A stretch of 64,000 bases of DNA from Bacteroidota bacterium (GTDB lineage Bacteria > Bacteroidota > Bacteroidia > Palsa-965). This document shows, one piece after another, positions 26,506 through 35,769 of this stretch. The stretch covers positions 127,063-191,062 of the forward strand of contig VBWE01000001.1 in the NCBI GenBank assembly GCA_006218065.1. The letters run 5' to 3'. A program made the position numbers and the translations under genes. The notes beneath the pieces are model-generated. The model saw only the letters and a program-made list of their open reading frames with translations. It was not told the DNA's origin and searched no databases. How positions within the stretch are numbered: the stretch's first letter is position 1; every line of letters begins with the position of its first letter.

Positions 26506-27804
26506 TCAGTTTTTTTTAGCGTCTTCTATCAGGATTTCGCGCGCCATTTTCATCGGTACGCTGATGTATTTTTTTTCCATATACGCCATCACGCGGTCGA
26601 GCAGTTCTTTCGACTGATCGTCGAGTTGTTCGATTTCGCGGGCGAAAATATCGTTTACCGCCGTTTCGCGGATCTCTTTTACTTTTTTCGGAACATCGCT
26701 CATGGCGCGTTCCACCTGGCGTGTGCGGTAATCCACGCGGAAGCTTTCCAGGCTTTCGCTGATGATCCGCCGGCAGGCTTCGAGTTCGTTTTCCCGTTCG
26801 CGTAAATTCTGCCGGGCTACTTCCTGCAGGTTATTCACGGCAATCAGGTTGATATCGTATTCCTCCAGGATCGCGGAATCCAGATCGTTGGGAACAGCCA
26901 GGTCGATCACCACTTTACGGGCACGGTCGTCACCCACCAGCGCACGGTAAATGGCCGGCGTAATTACAGAGCCTTCCGCCGCCGTGCAGGTTACAATCAC
27001 ATCGAACCCGCCGCGATAATCCGCCAGCGCATCAAGTGCAAATGCGTCGCCTTTCAGTTCGGCAGCCAGTTTTTCCGCATTGGTGATGCTGCGGTTGAAT
27101 ACCTTGAATTTGCTGAACCCGTGTTTCTTTAAATATTTCGCCATCGCGCTGTTGGTCACGCCCGCGCCGATGATCAGGAAACGCGCATCCATGGGCACGT
27201 TCAACTCGCGCAGCCTGCGCCAGGCTAATGAAACAACCGAAACAGGATTGCGCGCGATGCCGGTATGCGTATAAACAGCTTTCGCCGTTTCAATGGTTTT
27301 CCTGACTATGATGCGCAGCGTATCACCGGTGATCCCGGCGGCCTGCGACTGTTCAAAAGCATTGCGTACCTGCGTGATGATTTCGCGCTCGCCCACAACG
27401 AGCGAATCGAGCGAAGCGGCAACGGCGAACAAATGACTCAGCGCTTCTTCCCCTTCAAATACCTGCGCCGATGAGGCAGCCCAGCTTACTTCGTCCGCAG
27501 TCCAGCCGGGACGAAGCGCTTTGAAAAAGGCATGCAGATCGATTTGATTTTCGGAACAAACCAGGAATTCTACACGGTTGCAGGTGGAGAGGTACATCAA
27601 CTCGTCGGCCCCGGTTACTTCGCGGGCCGAGACCAGCAAAGATGTCCGTTCCGATTCATCCAAATGCAAACGGCCGATCTGATCGACCCCGACGGACTTG
27701 TGTGTAAACGCAATAATGCTGAATTCCTGCACAAAATGAGATTCTGGGGCAAATTTCCGCAAGAACGGCGCTTGGATTGTCAAACAATTGTCAGAGAAGA
27801 GCAA
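26506..27804 (-). CDS. hemA: glutamyl-tRNA reductase
   Basis: IIAFTHKSVGVDQIGRLHL; YLSTCNRVEFLV; VVGEREIITQVRNAF; start codon uncertain. Confidence 0.95.
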   Translation of the reverse strand: MLFSDNCLTIQAPFLRKFAPESHFVQEFSIIAFTHKSVGVDQIGRLHLDESERTSLLVSAREVTGADELMYLSTCNRVEFLVCSENQIDLHAFFKALRPGWTADEVSWAASSAQVFEGEEALSHLFAVAASLDSLVVGEREIITQVRNAFEQSQAAGITGDTLRIIVRKTIETAKAVYTHTGIARNPVSVVSLAWRRLRELNVPMDARFLIIGAGVTNSAMAKYLKKHGFSKFKVFNRSITNAEKLAAELKGDAFALDALADYRGGFDVIVTCTAAEGSVITPAIYRALVGDDRARKVVIDLAVPNDLDSAILEEYDINLIAVNNLQEVARQNLRERENELEACRRIISESLESFRVDYRTRQVERAMSDVPKKVKEIRETAVNDIFAREIEQLDDQSKELLDRVMAYMEKKYISVPMKMAREILIEDAKKN

Positions 27805-27885
27805 TACTGACGTAAATCATACAAGAAGCGCATTAAATCCAATCCCGTAAATATTTTACTTTTAATGGAATCAAAAGTAAAAAAC

Positions 27886-28224
27886 ATGAGTAACGCGATC
27901 AAACTATTTTACTGGAACTATGATGCCGATGAGGGCGTTTCATCCGATGACCATTACGAAGCACCCCTGGAAGAGACCATCGAATGCATGGAGAATCTCC
28001 CGGATTCGGATGGAAATTTTTTAGGCCTGGAATTGCCCGACGGTGAGATTATCCAGTTTATGCACGATGACAACCGCGGCCTGTACCTGGATATTCCCGT
28101 GGTTAATGAAGGTGGTTCCTATGCAAAGGTGATTGACATTTCGGCCTGTCTTGACATTATCCGGGACATGTATACCGGTAAAAAACCGCGTGACATAGAA
28201 GGACTTGTTTTTGAGTCTTATTGA
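27886..28224 (+). CDS. small acidic hypothetical protein, Imm1-like pattern (tentative)
   Basis: MSNAIKLFYWNYDADEGVSSDDHYEAPLEETIECMENLPDSDGNFLGLELPDGEIIQFMHDDNRGLYLDIPV. Confidence 0.65.
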   Translation: MSNAIKLFYWNYDADEGVSSDDHYEAPLEETIECMENLPDSDGNFLGLELPDGEIIQFMHDDNRGLYLDIPVVNEGGSYAKVIDISACLDIIRDMYTGKKPRDIEGLVFESY

Positions 28225-28366
28225 CTCCCTGGAGGAGATTTGATTTTTATACAGCATTGCCGGCCAGAGTTTTGAACAACGTCCTTGTTTTCCATGATAT
28301 AAATATTATATTTATAATAGTTTGATCAGAGTTGATTATTGAAAAATACCCTAAACCCATTTCAAC

Positions 28367-28747
28367 ATGAAAACAAGAATCACAACGGCCATCGTAACGG
28401 CGCTCGTCCTTTTGTTCATCAGCAGCCCGGAACTAAAAGCACAAAGCAACCTCCTCTTCAGCCGTGCCATCATTTACAATATTCCCGGGGATTCTCTCCA
28501 GAATTTTACCGTACCCGCAGGCAAGGTCTGGAAAATCGAAAGTTCGGGCAGTTCCGAACCCGGCAGCAGCGGCGCTATTATAATCAAGGATGCGCTGAAC
28601 AGGAAAATGTCTTACCTGACCGGGGCCTCCACGGCAACAGGCAACGCGGTGTACCCGATATGGCTTCCGGCGGCTTTTTCCGGCTCCTTTGTTACCATCA
28701 ATCAAAGAGGATTTATTTCCATTATTGAATATACCGTCACTCCGTAG
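28367..28747 (+). CDS. secreted hypothetical protein
   Basis: Signal peptide MKTRITTAIVTALVLLFISSPELKAQ, 126 aa. Confidence 0.7.
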   Translation: MKTRITTAIVTALVLLFISSPELKAQSNLLFSRAIIYNIPGDSLQNFTVPAGKVWKIESSGSSEPGSSGAIIIKDALNRKMSYLTGASTATGNAVYPIWLPAAFSGSFVTINQRGFISIIEYTVTP

Positions 28748-28770
28748 ACATGTATGAGCAGTTGGTTGCG

Positions 28771-28805
28771 GACAAGAGTTGTATTTCAGCTCTTGTCTTT
28801 TTATT
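28771..28805 (+). terminator. intrinsic terminator
   Basis: GACAAGAGttgtatttcagCTCTTGTCTTTTT. Confidence 0.8.
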
Positions 28806-28892
28806 TCCGGGCGCCGGGCGTTCGCATCTGTTTAAATATAATCTTGTTGTTTTTGTCATTCTCCGCAACCGGCTAACTTTGCCCGCGTATTT

Positions 28893-30086
28893 ATGCGTTG
28901 CATTTTATTTATACTGCTTTTTTCCTGCGGACCTGTTCCCGTTTTTTCGCGGGATGGTATCGACAGCCTGCTGAACCGGCTCCAAACCATGAGACAGGAC
29001 ACCAACCGGGTAAACCTGCTGGGCGAACTTTGCTGGCGATACCGGATCAGCAACGCGGCGAAAGCATACGAATACGTGTACCAGTCCATCGACCTGGCGA
29101 CGAAACTGAACTACGATCGCGGACTTGCGCGCGGGTACAACAAGCTGGGCATCGTGCATTACCGGAAAGGCAATTACGTGGAAGCGGCGGCGGCCCTGCT
29201 GCGCGCATTGACATACTGGGAAAAACTGGGTGATAAAGACGGGATGTCGCAGAGTTACTGCAACCTGGGCAACGTGGTGAGCGACCAGCATAACCTGGAA
29301 AAAGCGCTGGAATATTATATGAAAGCCGTGCAGTTGCTGGCAGAAACAGGACACGATACCGGGCTTTCTACTTACTACATCAACATCGGCGTGATTTATG
29401 TTGAAGCCGGGAAATACGAACTGGCACGCGACTTTTTCGTTGATGCGCTCAAACTGGCCCGACGCGACGGCATGAAGGGAGAAGAAGGAATGCTGCTGAA
29501 CAACCTGGGCGAAACGATGCAGTACATGAACCGTTTTGATGAGGCACACGCGTATTACCGGCAAGCCCTCGCCATCAACGAAGAGATTCCCGACAAATCG
29601 GAAATGGCGAATTGCTACATGAACATGGGCAGCACATACATTAAACAACAACAATTCGCCGCCGCCGGTATCTGCCTGCAAAAAGCCGAAGTCCTTGCGC
29701 GTGAAGTGGATTACAAAAGCGGCGTCCGCGATATCTACGAACTGATGTCCGTACTCAACGAGAAGCTGGGGCAGCACAAAGCCGCGCTGGAATATCACCG
29801 GAAATATTCCGCCGTTTCCGATTCACTTTTCATGGAAGAAAGCAGCATCCGCGTGGGTGAACTCGACGCGCAGTACCAGGGGGAACGCAGCGAACGCGAG
29901 ACACAGCGCAAACAGCACGAACTGGAAAAACAACTGGCAGAAGACAAACAGCGAGAGGTTTACATATACGTCGCATCGGGAGGCGGCCTGCTTTTATCCT
30001 GCCTGGTTTTTTTCATCCTGCGCGCAGGGCGATTCAGGAAACAGTATAAACTTCTGCTGGCTGAGCAGAAAAAGAGCGGGGAGTAA
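28893..30086 (+). CDS. TPR protein with coiled coil and TM; possibly truncated class III cyclase
   Basis: Six or more TPRs, VASGGGLLLSCLVFFIL TM, ends KLLLAEQKKSGE*. Confidence 0.85.
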   Translation: MRCILFILLFSCGPVPVFSRDGIDSLLNRLQTMRQDTNRVNLLGELCWRYRISNAAKAYEYVYQSIDLATKLNYDRGLARGYNKLGIVHYRKGNYVEAAAALLRALTYWEKLGDKDGMSQSYCNLGNVVSDQHNLEKALEYYMKAVQLLAETGHDTGLSTYYINIGVIYVEAGKYELARDFFVDALKLARRDGMKGEEGMLLNNLGETMQYMNRFDEAHAYYRQALAINEEIPDKSEMANCYMNMGSTYIKQQQFAAAGICLQKAEVLAREVDYKSGVRDIYELMSVLNEKLGQHKAALEYHRKYSAVSDSLFMEESSIRVGELDAQYQGERSERETQRKQHELEKQLAEDKQREVYIYVASGGGLLLSCLVFFILRAGRFRKQYKLLLAEQKKSGE

Positions 30087-30214
30087 CCACACCTCTTTCC
30101 TCTCCGAAGGAGAGGATGACATTACCGGGGAAATGACGTTCCTTTCGTTCTAACGAAAGGAACGTCACTTCGATCTTCCGGCATCCTCTCCTTCGGAGAG
30201 GAAAGAGGTGTGGT
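30086..30214. repeat. nested-hairpin element, copy A
   Basis: 33-bp perfect inverted repeat (30086-30118/30182-30214) around inner 16-bp stem TGACGTTCCTTTCGTT-ct-AACGAAAGGAACGTCA (30134-30167). Confidence 0.95.
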
Positions 30215-30250
30215 CATTCACAAATCGGCAATCCAAAATCGCAAATCAGT

Positions 30251-31126
30251 TTAAAAGGCCATATACTCCTGCGGATCAACGGGAGCGCCGTTGTACCACA
30301 ATTCGAAATGCAGGTGCGGGCCGGTGGTGAGTTCGCCGCTGCTGCCGATGATGGCGATCGGGTCGCCGGCTTTGACGTACTGGCCGGTTTTTTTGAGTAA
30401 CGAGGAATTATGCTTGTATACGGAAACCAGGTTGTTGGAATGCTGCACCTGGATCACGTAACCCGCGTCCGTAGTCCAGCCCGACATAATCACCGTTCCA
30501 TCGAGCGTCGATTTGATCGCTTCGTTTTCGGGAGCGGCTACATCCACGCCGTAATGTTCATCGGCCGTGTTGAAGGAATTGGTTACGATGCCTTTAATGG
30601 GCGGGAAGAAAAAGAAGCCGCTCACGCCCGAACGTTTGCTCACCCCGATCTGCAGGGAATAACCGTCTTCCGATTCGATTTCATTGCGCAGGGCCGAATC
30701 CGCCTGGGAAGGTTTAAGCGGAAGGTTTTTGTAATTCTTCGTTGTATCGCGGGGATTTTTCGGCTGCTCGGTCGGAATATCTCCTTTGAGTACCCGGTCC
30801 AGGTTATCGAGGTAAATGCTGTCGGCTTTGATTTTTTTTCCCAGCGAATCGAGCCGGTGGGCAGTAGCCAGCAGGTCGCGGCGCATGCCCACGTCGGCGT
30901 AGCCGGGAATATATTCGCGCAGGGGCGTAAAAGCAACCAGGCTGATCACCAGCACGGTCATGATGATGCTTATCGATCCCACCAGCGTTACAACGCCCCA
31001 CGGCGTAAGCCGCAACGACCACTTTTCTTCAAAAGTATTATCGTTCATAATCACCAGGCGGTAGCGGTTACGCATCCACGCGGTAAATCTTTTCCAGCGG
31101 CCCTGCTTTTCAGTCATGGAAAGCAA
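30251..31126 (-). CDS. M23 family metallopeptidase
   Basis: HYGVDVAAPENEAIKSTLDGTVI...IGSSGELTTGPHLHFELWYNGAPVDP. Confidence 0.93.
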   Translation of the reverse strand: MLSMTEKQGRWKRFTAWMRNRYRLVIMNDNTFEEKWSLRLTPWGVVTLVGSISIIMTVLVISLVAFTPLREYIPGYADVGMRRDLLATAHRLDSLGKKIKADSIYLDNLDRVLKGDIPTEQPKNPRDTTKNYKNLPLKPSQADSALRNEIESEDGYSLQIGVSKRSGVSGFFFFPPIKGIVTNSFNTADEHYGVDVAAPENEAIKSTLDGTVIMSGWTTDAGYVIQVQHSNNLVSVYKHNSSLLKKTGQYVKAGDPIAIIGSSGELTTGPHLHFELWYNGAPVDPQEYMAF

Positions 31127-31140
31127 ATATCGGGATATGA

Positions 31141-31336
31141 TTACGAATTAACGAATCAGTAGGAATCTTGCGAATTGCGAATCAATACGAATTCTTTACG
31201 GATATGATTATGCTTTCTGTTATACAGGCAATATTCCCTGCGCAAGGAGTCTGACCTTTTATATACTTACAACAATCTCTGCCTGTTTCGTATGATTCGT
31301 AATTCGCAAGATTCGTAAATATTGGTAATTCGTGGC
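31141..31336. repeat. inverted short-period repeats (xCGAATy words)
   Basis: GAATCTTGCGAATTGCGAATCAATACGAA facing reverse complement of GAATCTTGCGAATTACGAATCATACGAA. Confidence 0.8.
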
Positions 31337-31434
31337 CTGAAGGCAACCTAATCCCCATTTTACCGACTATTTATTGAGAAAAATCAAATATTTTTGTCTT
31401 TCCTGAGTTCGTAAGGGGCTTAAACCCAAAACCG

Positions 31435-34074
31435 GTGAGTTCAATCTCCAGATATACGGCCGCGATGGCGGCTCTTATTTTCTTCGCTTCCGCCTGTTCG
31501 CAGAAGAAGAATACCGTTGTCACGCGTGGTTATCATAACCTGACCTCGCGTTATAACGGGTATTTCTATGCCAAGGAAAGCATCAAGGAAGGGCTGGACA
31601 AGCTCAACCGTTCATACGAAGACGATTATTCGCAGATACTCCCCCTGTTCCGCCTGCCCAATTCGGCGCCCACCAAAGGCTGTTATGCCGATATGGACAA
31701 GACGATCAAGAAATCGAGTACGGTTATCGAACGGCACGCCATTACCGACCGCGGGGGTACTGAAATTGCGGGCGCCGTAAAATGGATCGACGACAATTAC
31801 CTGCTGATCGGGCGCGCGCGGTATTATAAAGGAGAGTTGCTTTCGGCGCTCCAGACTTTCGAATACGTTTCACGCAAGTATGAAAAAGAGCTGATTCGTT
31901 ACGACGGTTATCTCTGGCAGGCGCGCACGCATATCGAACTCGGCGGATTTTCGCAGGCCATGCCCCTGCTCGACCTGATCAATAACGACGGCGCATGCCC
32001 GGAAGAACTCAAGGGAGAAATCAAAGCCACCTATGCTGACCTCTATATCCGGGAGGGCAATTACAGTCCGGCGGCCAAAGAACTTACCGCAGCCATCGCG
32101 CTCACCAAAAACAAAAAAATAAAAGCACGTTATACCTACGTGCTGGGCCAGTTGTACCAGCAACTGGACAATACGAAAAAAGCATCCGAGTGTTTTGCGC
32201 AGGTGATCAGCATGAATCCCACGTACGATATGCTTTTCAACGCGAAAGTGAACCGCGCACGCATGAGCGGGGCCGATCCGAAATTCCGCGAACAGGCGAA
32301 AAAAGATATCGAGAAACTGCTCAAGGATCCTAAAAACAAAGAGTACTACGACCAGCTTTATTACGCGCTCGGTGAAATCGACCAGCGCGCGAAAAAAGAA
32401 GACATGGCGCTTAAGTACTACAAACTTTCGACGGCCAGCAGCATGGGCAACGACAAACAAAAAGCCGTTTCGTTCCTGGCCATTGCCGATATTTATTTCA
32501 ACCGCGTGGAATATACCACTGCGCAGGTTTATTACGACAGCACGATGCAGGTGCTTCCGAAGGATTACCCGGGCTACACGAGCATCGACGATAAACGTAA
32601 AAGCCTGAACAACCTGGTGAAGTTCCTGAAAGTGATCCAGCTCGAAGACAGCGTGCAGAACGTGGTGAATATGTACGGCACCGATACCACCAAACTGTAC
32701 CCGTACATCGACAAGCTGATCGAAAAAGTAAAAGAGCAGGAGAAAAAAGCCGAAGTGATCAAAGAACAGAACGGCGGCGGAAATTTCTCCCCGCTCGACA
32801 ATGGCGGAAACGGCGGAGGCGGAAACACCCAGTCGGCAGGGACCTGGTACTGGTACAATCCTTCCACCATCAGTTTCGGTACGAACGAGTTTTTACGCAA
32901 ATGGGGAAACCGCAAGCTGGAGGACAACTGGCGCCGCGCGAATAAAGAAACCGTGATGGAAGACGGCAGCGGAGATGGCGACGGCGGAGATTCCGCCAAA
33001 ACGGAAAAAGGCGACAAAGGGAAAATTGCGGATAACAAAACGCGCGCGTACTACATGAAAAACCTGCCGGTTACGCAGGAACTCCTCGACAAATCGAATG
33101 AAAAAATCGCGGACGCGTATTATAATGTCGCTTCGATTTACAAAGAACAGTTGCGCAATAACCCGAAATCAATCGACGCATTTGATAAACTGACCAGCCG
33201 TTTTCCGAAGCACAAATATGCTTTGCCTTCGCATTACCAGCTTTACCGCCTTTACCTGGCAGATAAAAACCAGCCGAAAGCCACCTTTCACAGTGACTAT
33301 ATCCTGAAAAATTACCCGGAATCGGAATACGCGAAAATCCTGACCAACCCGAATTACGAAGTGAACGCAAACGCCGATCGTGAACGGGTGAATAAATATT
33401 ATAACGAAACTTTCGCCATTTACAAAGCCGGGAATTACAACGAAGTGCTTGCACGCTGCACACAGGCCGATTCAACTTTCGGGCGGAATCACCTTTCTTC
33501 ACGCTTCGACTATATGCGTGCGCTGAGCCTCGGGCATACACAGGGCGTTGATGCCATGGCCAAAGCGCTGACACAGATCATCATCAAGCATCCGAAAGAT
33601 GCCGTGAAAGATGAAGCGCAGGCTTTACTCGACCGGATCAAAGGAGGCGGAAACAGCAATGCGACCAAAATCGACAGCGCGTCTCTTGCAAAAGCCGGTT
33701 TCAAAGACGTGGACAATACCGAGTTCCAGTACATGGTTATCGTGGAAAGCGGCAAAGGCAGCGTCAACAAATTCCGAAACGCCGTTTCAGATTTCAACAA
33801 CGTCAATTACTCCGCCAACGGCATTTCGGTCAACAGCCTGATTCTCGATCCCGGGCACCAGCTGATTCTCGTCAAACCGTTCACCTCGAAAAAAGGCGCG
33901 CTCGATTATCTCAATCACCTGCAGGGTACGCCGGCTGTATTCAAAGACCTGCAACCCGCTACGTACCAGGTGTTCGCCATTTCTACGGAAAACTTCACCA
34001 TCTTTTTCAAGGACAAGGATATTCCTGCCTACAAGAAGTTCTACGAAGAAAACGTCGTGAAGAAATCGCAATAG
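31435..34074 (+). CDS. porW: T9SS periplasmic lipoprotein, PorW/SprE-like TPR protein
   Basis: Lipobox FFASACSQKKNTVVTRGYHNLTSRYNGYFYAKESIKEGL; 879 aa TPR protein. Confidence 0.8.
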   Translation: MSSISRYTAAMAALIFFASACSQKKNTVVTRGYHNLTSRYNGYFYAKESIKEGLDKLNRSYEDDYSQILPLFRLPNSAPTKGCYADMDKTIKKSSTVIERHAITDRGGTEIAGAVKWIDDNYLLIGRARYYKGELLSALQTFEYVSRKYEKELIRYDGYLWQARTHIELGGFSQAMPLLDLINNDGACPEELKGEIKATYADLYIREGNYSPAAKELTAAIALTKNKKIKARYTYVLGQLYQQLDNTKKASECFAQVISMNPTYDMLFNAKVNRARMSGADPKFREQAKKDIEKLLKDPKNKEYYDQLYYALGEIDQRAKKEDMALKYYKLSTASSMGNDKQKAVSFLAIADIYFNRVEYTTAQVYYDSTMQVLPKDYPGYTSIDDKRKSLNNLVKFLKVIQLEDSVQNVVNMYGTDTTKLYPYIDKLIEKVKEQEKKAEVIKEQNGGGNFSPLDNGGNGGGGNTQSAGTWYWYNPSTISFGTNEFLRKWGNRKLEDNWRRANKETVMEDGSGDGDGGDSAKTEKGDKGKIADNKTRAYYMKNLPVTQELLDKSNEKIADAYYNVASIYKEQLRNNPKSIDAFDKLTSRFPKHKYALPSHYQLYRLYLADKNQPKATFHSDYILKNYPESEYAKILTNPNYEVNANADRERVNKYYNETFAIYKAGNYNEVLARCTQADSTFGRNHLSSRFDYMRALSLGHTQGVDAMAKALTQIIIKHPKDAVKDEAQALLDRIKGGGNSNATKIDSASLAKAGFKDVDNTEFQYMVIVESGKGSVNKFRNAVSDFNNVNYSANGISVNSLILDPGHQLILVKPFTSKKGALDYLNHLQGTPAVFKDLQPATYQVFAISTENFTIFFKDKDIPAYKKFYEENVVKKSQ

Positions 34075-34106
34075 CGATACGGCAAAAAGACAATCGCGCT
34101 TTGAAG

Positions 34107-34114
34107 TATCTTTG
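34107..34114 (+). promoter_or_regulatory. -7 box TATCTTTG, 6 nt before ATG
   Basis: TAnnTTTG match. Confidence 0.5.
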
Positions 34115-34120
34115 TCCGCG

Positions 34121-35455
34121 ATGCCCGGTTTTTCCATATTGATCGTTGACGATGAAGCCAAGCTTCGCGGCCTGCTTCGGCGGATGCTGGAACTGGAAGG
34201 TTATACCGTTTTCGAAGCGGATCATATCACCAAAGCCCGGGAGCAGCTCGAACTTCACCCGGAAATCGCCCTGCTGCTGATCGATGTCAAACTACCCGAC
34301 GGGAACGGCATCGTTTTCCTGGAAAAAATCAAGGAAAAATTTCCCGGCTGTGAAGCGATCATGATGACCGCTTACGGCACGATCCGCGACGGGATCAAAG
34401 CCATGCAGCTCGGCGCATTCGACTATCTCGTCAAAGGCGATGACAACGACAAACTGATTCCCGCAGTCGGCCGGGCCGGGGAAAAAATCGCCATGCGCCG
34501 GCGTATCGAAACGCTGGAAAACCGGCTGGAAGAAAAATACCGTTTCGAAAATATTCTCGGCGCGTCCGGTGTGATCCGCGAAGCCATTCGCCTGGCGGAG
34601 AAAGTTGCGCCGACAGATTCAACCGTACTGCTGGAAGGCGAAACGGGCGTGGGCAAAGAATTATTCGCGCAGGCCATCCATACGGCAAGCGCGCGAAAAA
34701 ATCATGCGTTTGTCGCCGTGAACTGCAGCGCATTCCCGAAAGACCTGCTGGAAAGCGAACTGTTCGGGCATAAAAAAGGATCGTTCACGGGAGCGACGTA
34801 CGATAAAAAAGGATTGTTCCAGGAAGCGCATGCCGGCACGCTGTTTCTCGACGAGATCGGGGAAATGAGCCCCGACCTGCAGGCCAAGCTGCTCCGCGTG
34901 CTGGAGACACAAACGTTCATCCGCATCGGTGAAACCAAACCGGTTAAAGTGAATGTGCGCATCATCGCTGCAACCAACCGCAACCTGCAGACCGAAAGCG
35001 AATCCGGTCATTTCCGCCCGGATTTATATTATCGTTTATCCCCGTTCAAAATTTCCATTCCCGCACTCCGCGAACGCATGCAGGATATCGATGTGCTGGC
35101 GCAGTATTTCATCCACTACTACGCGGCAAAGGTCCGTAAACGTATCGCCGGCATGGAACCTGTTTTCTTAAACGCGCTGAAACAGCACGACTGGAAAGGG
35201 AATACACGTGAACTGAAAAACGTGATCGAACGCGCCGTGATTCTTTGCGAAGGCAGGCAACTGACCGCCGATCTGCTTCCCGGCGGATTCCTGGATCCGG
35301 GAATGATAACCGATTCGCTCAGCCTCGCAGAAGCGGAAAAAAAACACATCCGTTCCGTGCTTCAGCATACGCAGGGAAACAAAACCAAAGCCGCCGAACT
35401 GCTCGGCATCGGCCTGACGACTTTATACCGGAAGATCGAGGAGTATAAACTCTGA
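34121..35455 (+). CDS. sigma-54-dependent (NtrC-type) response regulator
   Basis: FSILIVDDEAKLR; GETGVGKELFAQAIH; ELFGHKKGSFTGA; C-terminal Fis-type HTH. Confidence 0.95.
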   Translation: MPGFSILIVDDEAKLRGLLRRMLELEGYTVFEADHITKAREQLELHPEIALLLIDVKLPDGNGIVFLEKIKEKFPGCEAIMMTAYGTIRDGIKAMQLGAFDYLVKGDDNDKLIPAVGRAGEKIAMRRRIETLENRLEEKYRFENILGASGVIREAIRLAEKVAPTDSTVLLEGETGVGKELFAQAIHTASARKNHAFVAVNCSAFPKDLLESELFGHKKGSFTGATYDKKGLFQEAHAGTLFLDEIGEMSPDLQAKLLRVLETQTFIRIGETKPVKVNVRIIAATNRNLQTESESGHFRPDLYYRLSPFKISIPALRERMQDIDVLAQYFIHYYAAKVRKRIAGMEPVFLNALKQHDWKGNTRELKNVIERAVILCEGRQLTADLLPGGFLDPGMITDSLSLAEAEKKHIRSVLQHTQGNKTKAAELLGIGLTTLYRKIEEYKL

Positions 35456-35476
35456 TTCATCTTTTCATTTTGGAAA

Positions 35477-35515
35477 AACACCCTTTCATTTTGGAAGGGT
35501 TTTCTTTTTTCGCGC
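35477..35515 (+). terminator. intrinsic terminator
   Basis: AAAACACCCTTtcattttggAAGGGTTTTCTTTTTT. Confidence 0.65.
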
Positions 35516-35769
35516 CCGGCACATTTTGCACAATACCCTCAGGAACAGCCGGTTGTTCTTTCTTCGTTTTCGTGGATCCTGTTTTGACATAACACGCGCG
35601 TACCAAAACATATTGATCAATGCATTTATCCGGAAGAACAAATTTCACCGATGATTTTCAAGATCATTTTCCGGCCGGGCAAATCCGCAAGTGACAAAAT
35701 CATCACGACTGCCGTTGCAGGTCATCATGAAATCGAGCGGATGAATGAATCTTTAAAAAAATAATTCTT

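Noticed and set aside
35516-35530. Possible sigma-54 promoter CCGGCACATTTTGCA after the NtrC-type regulator
   Set aside because: GG-to-GC spacing is 8 nt rather than the required 10
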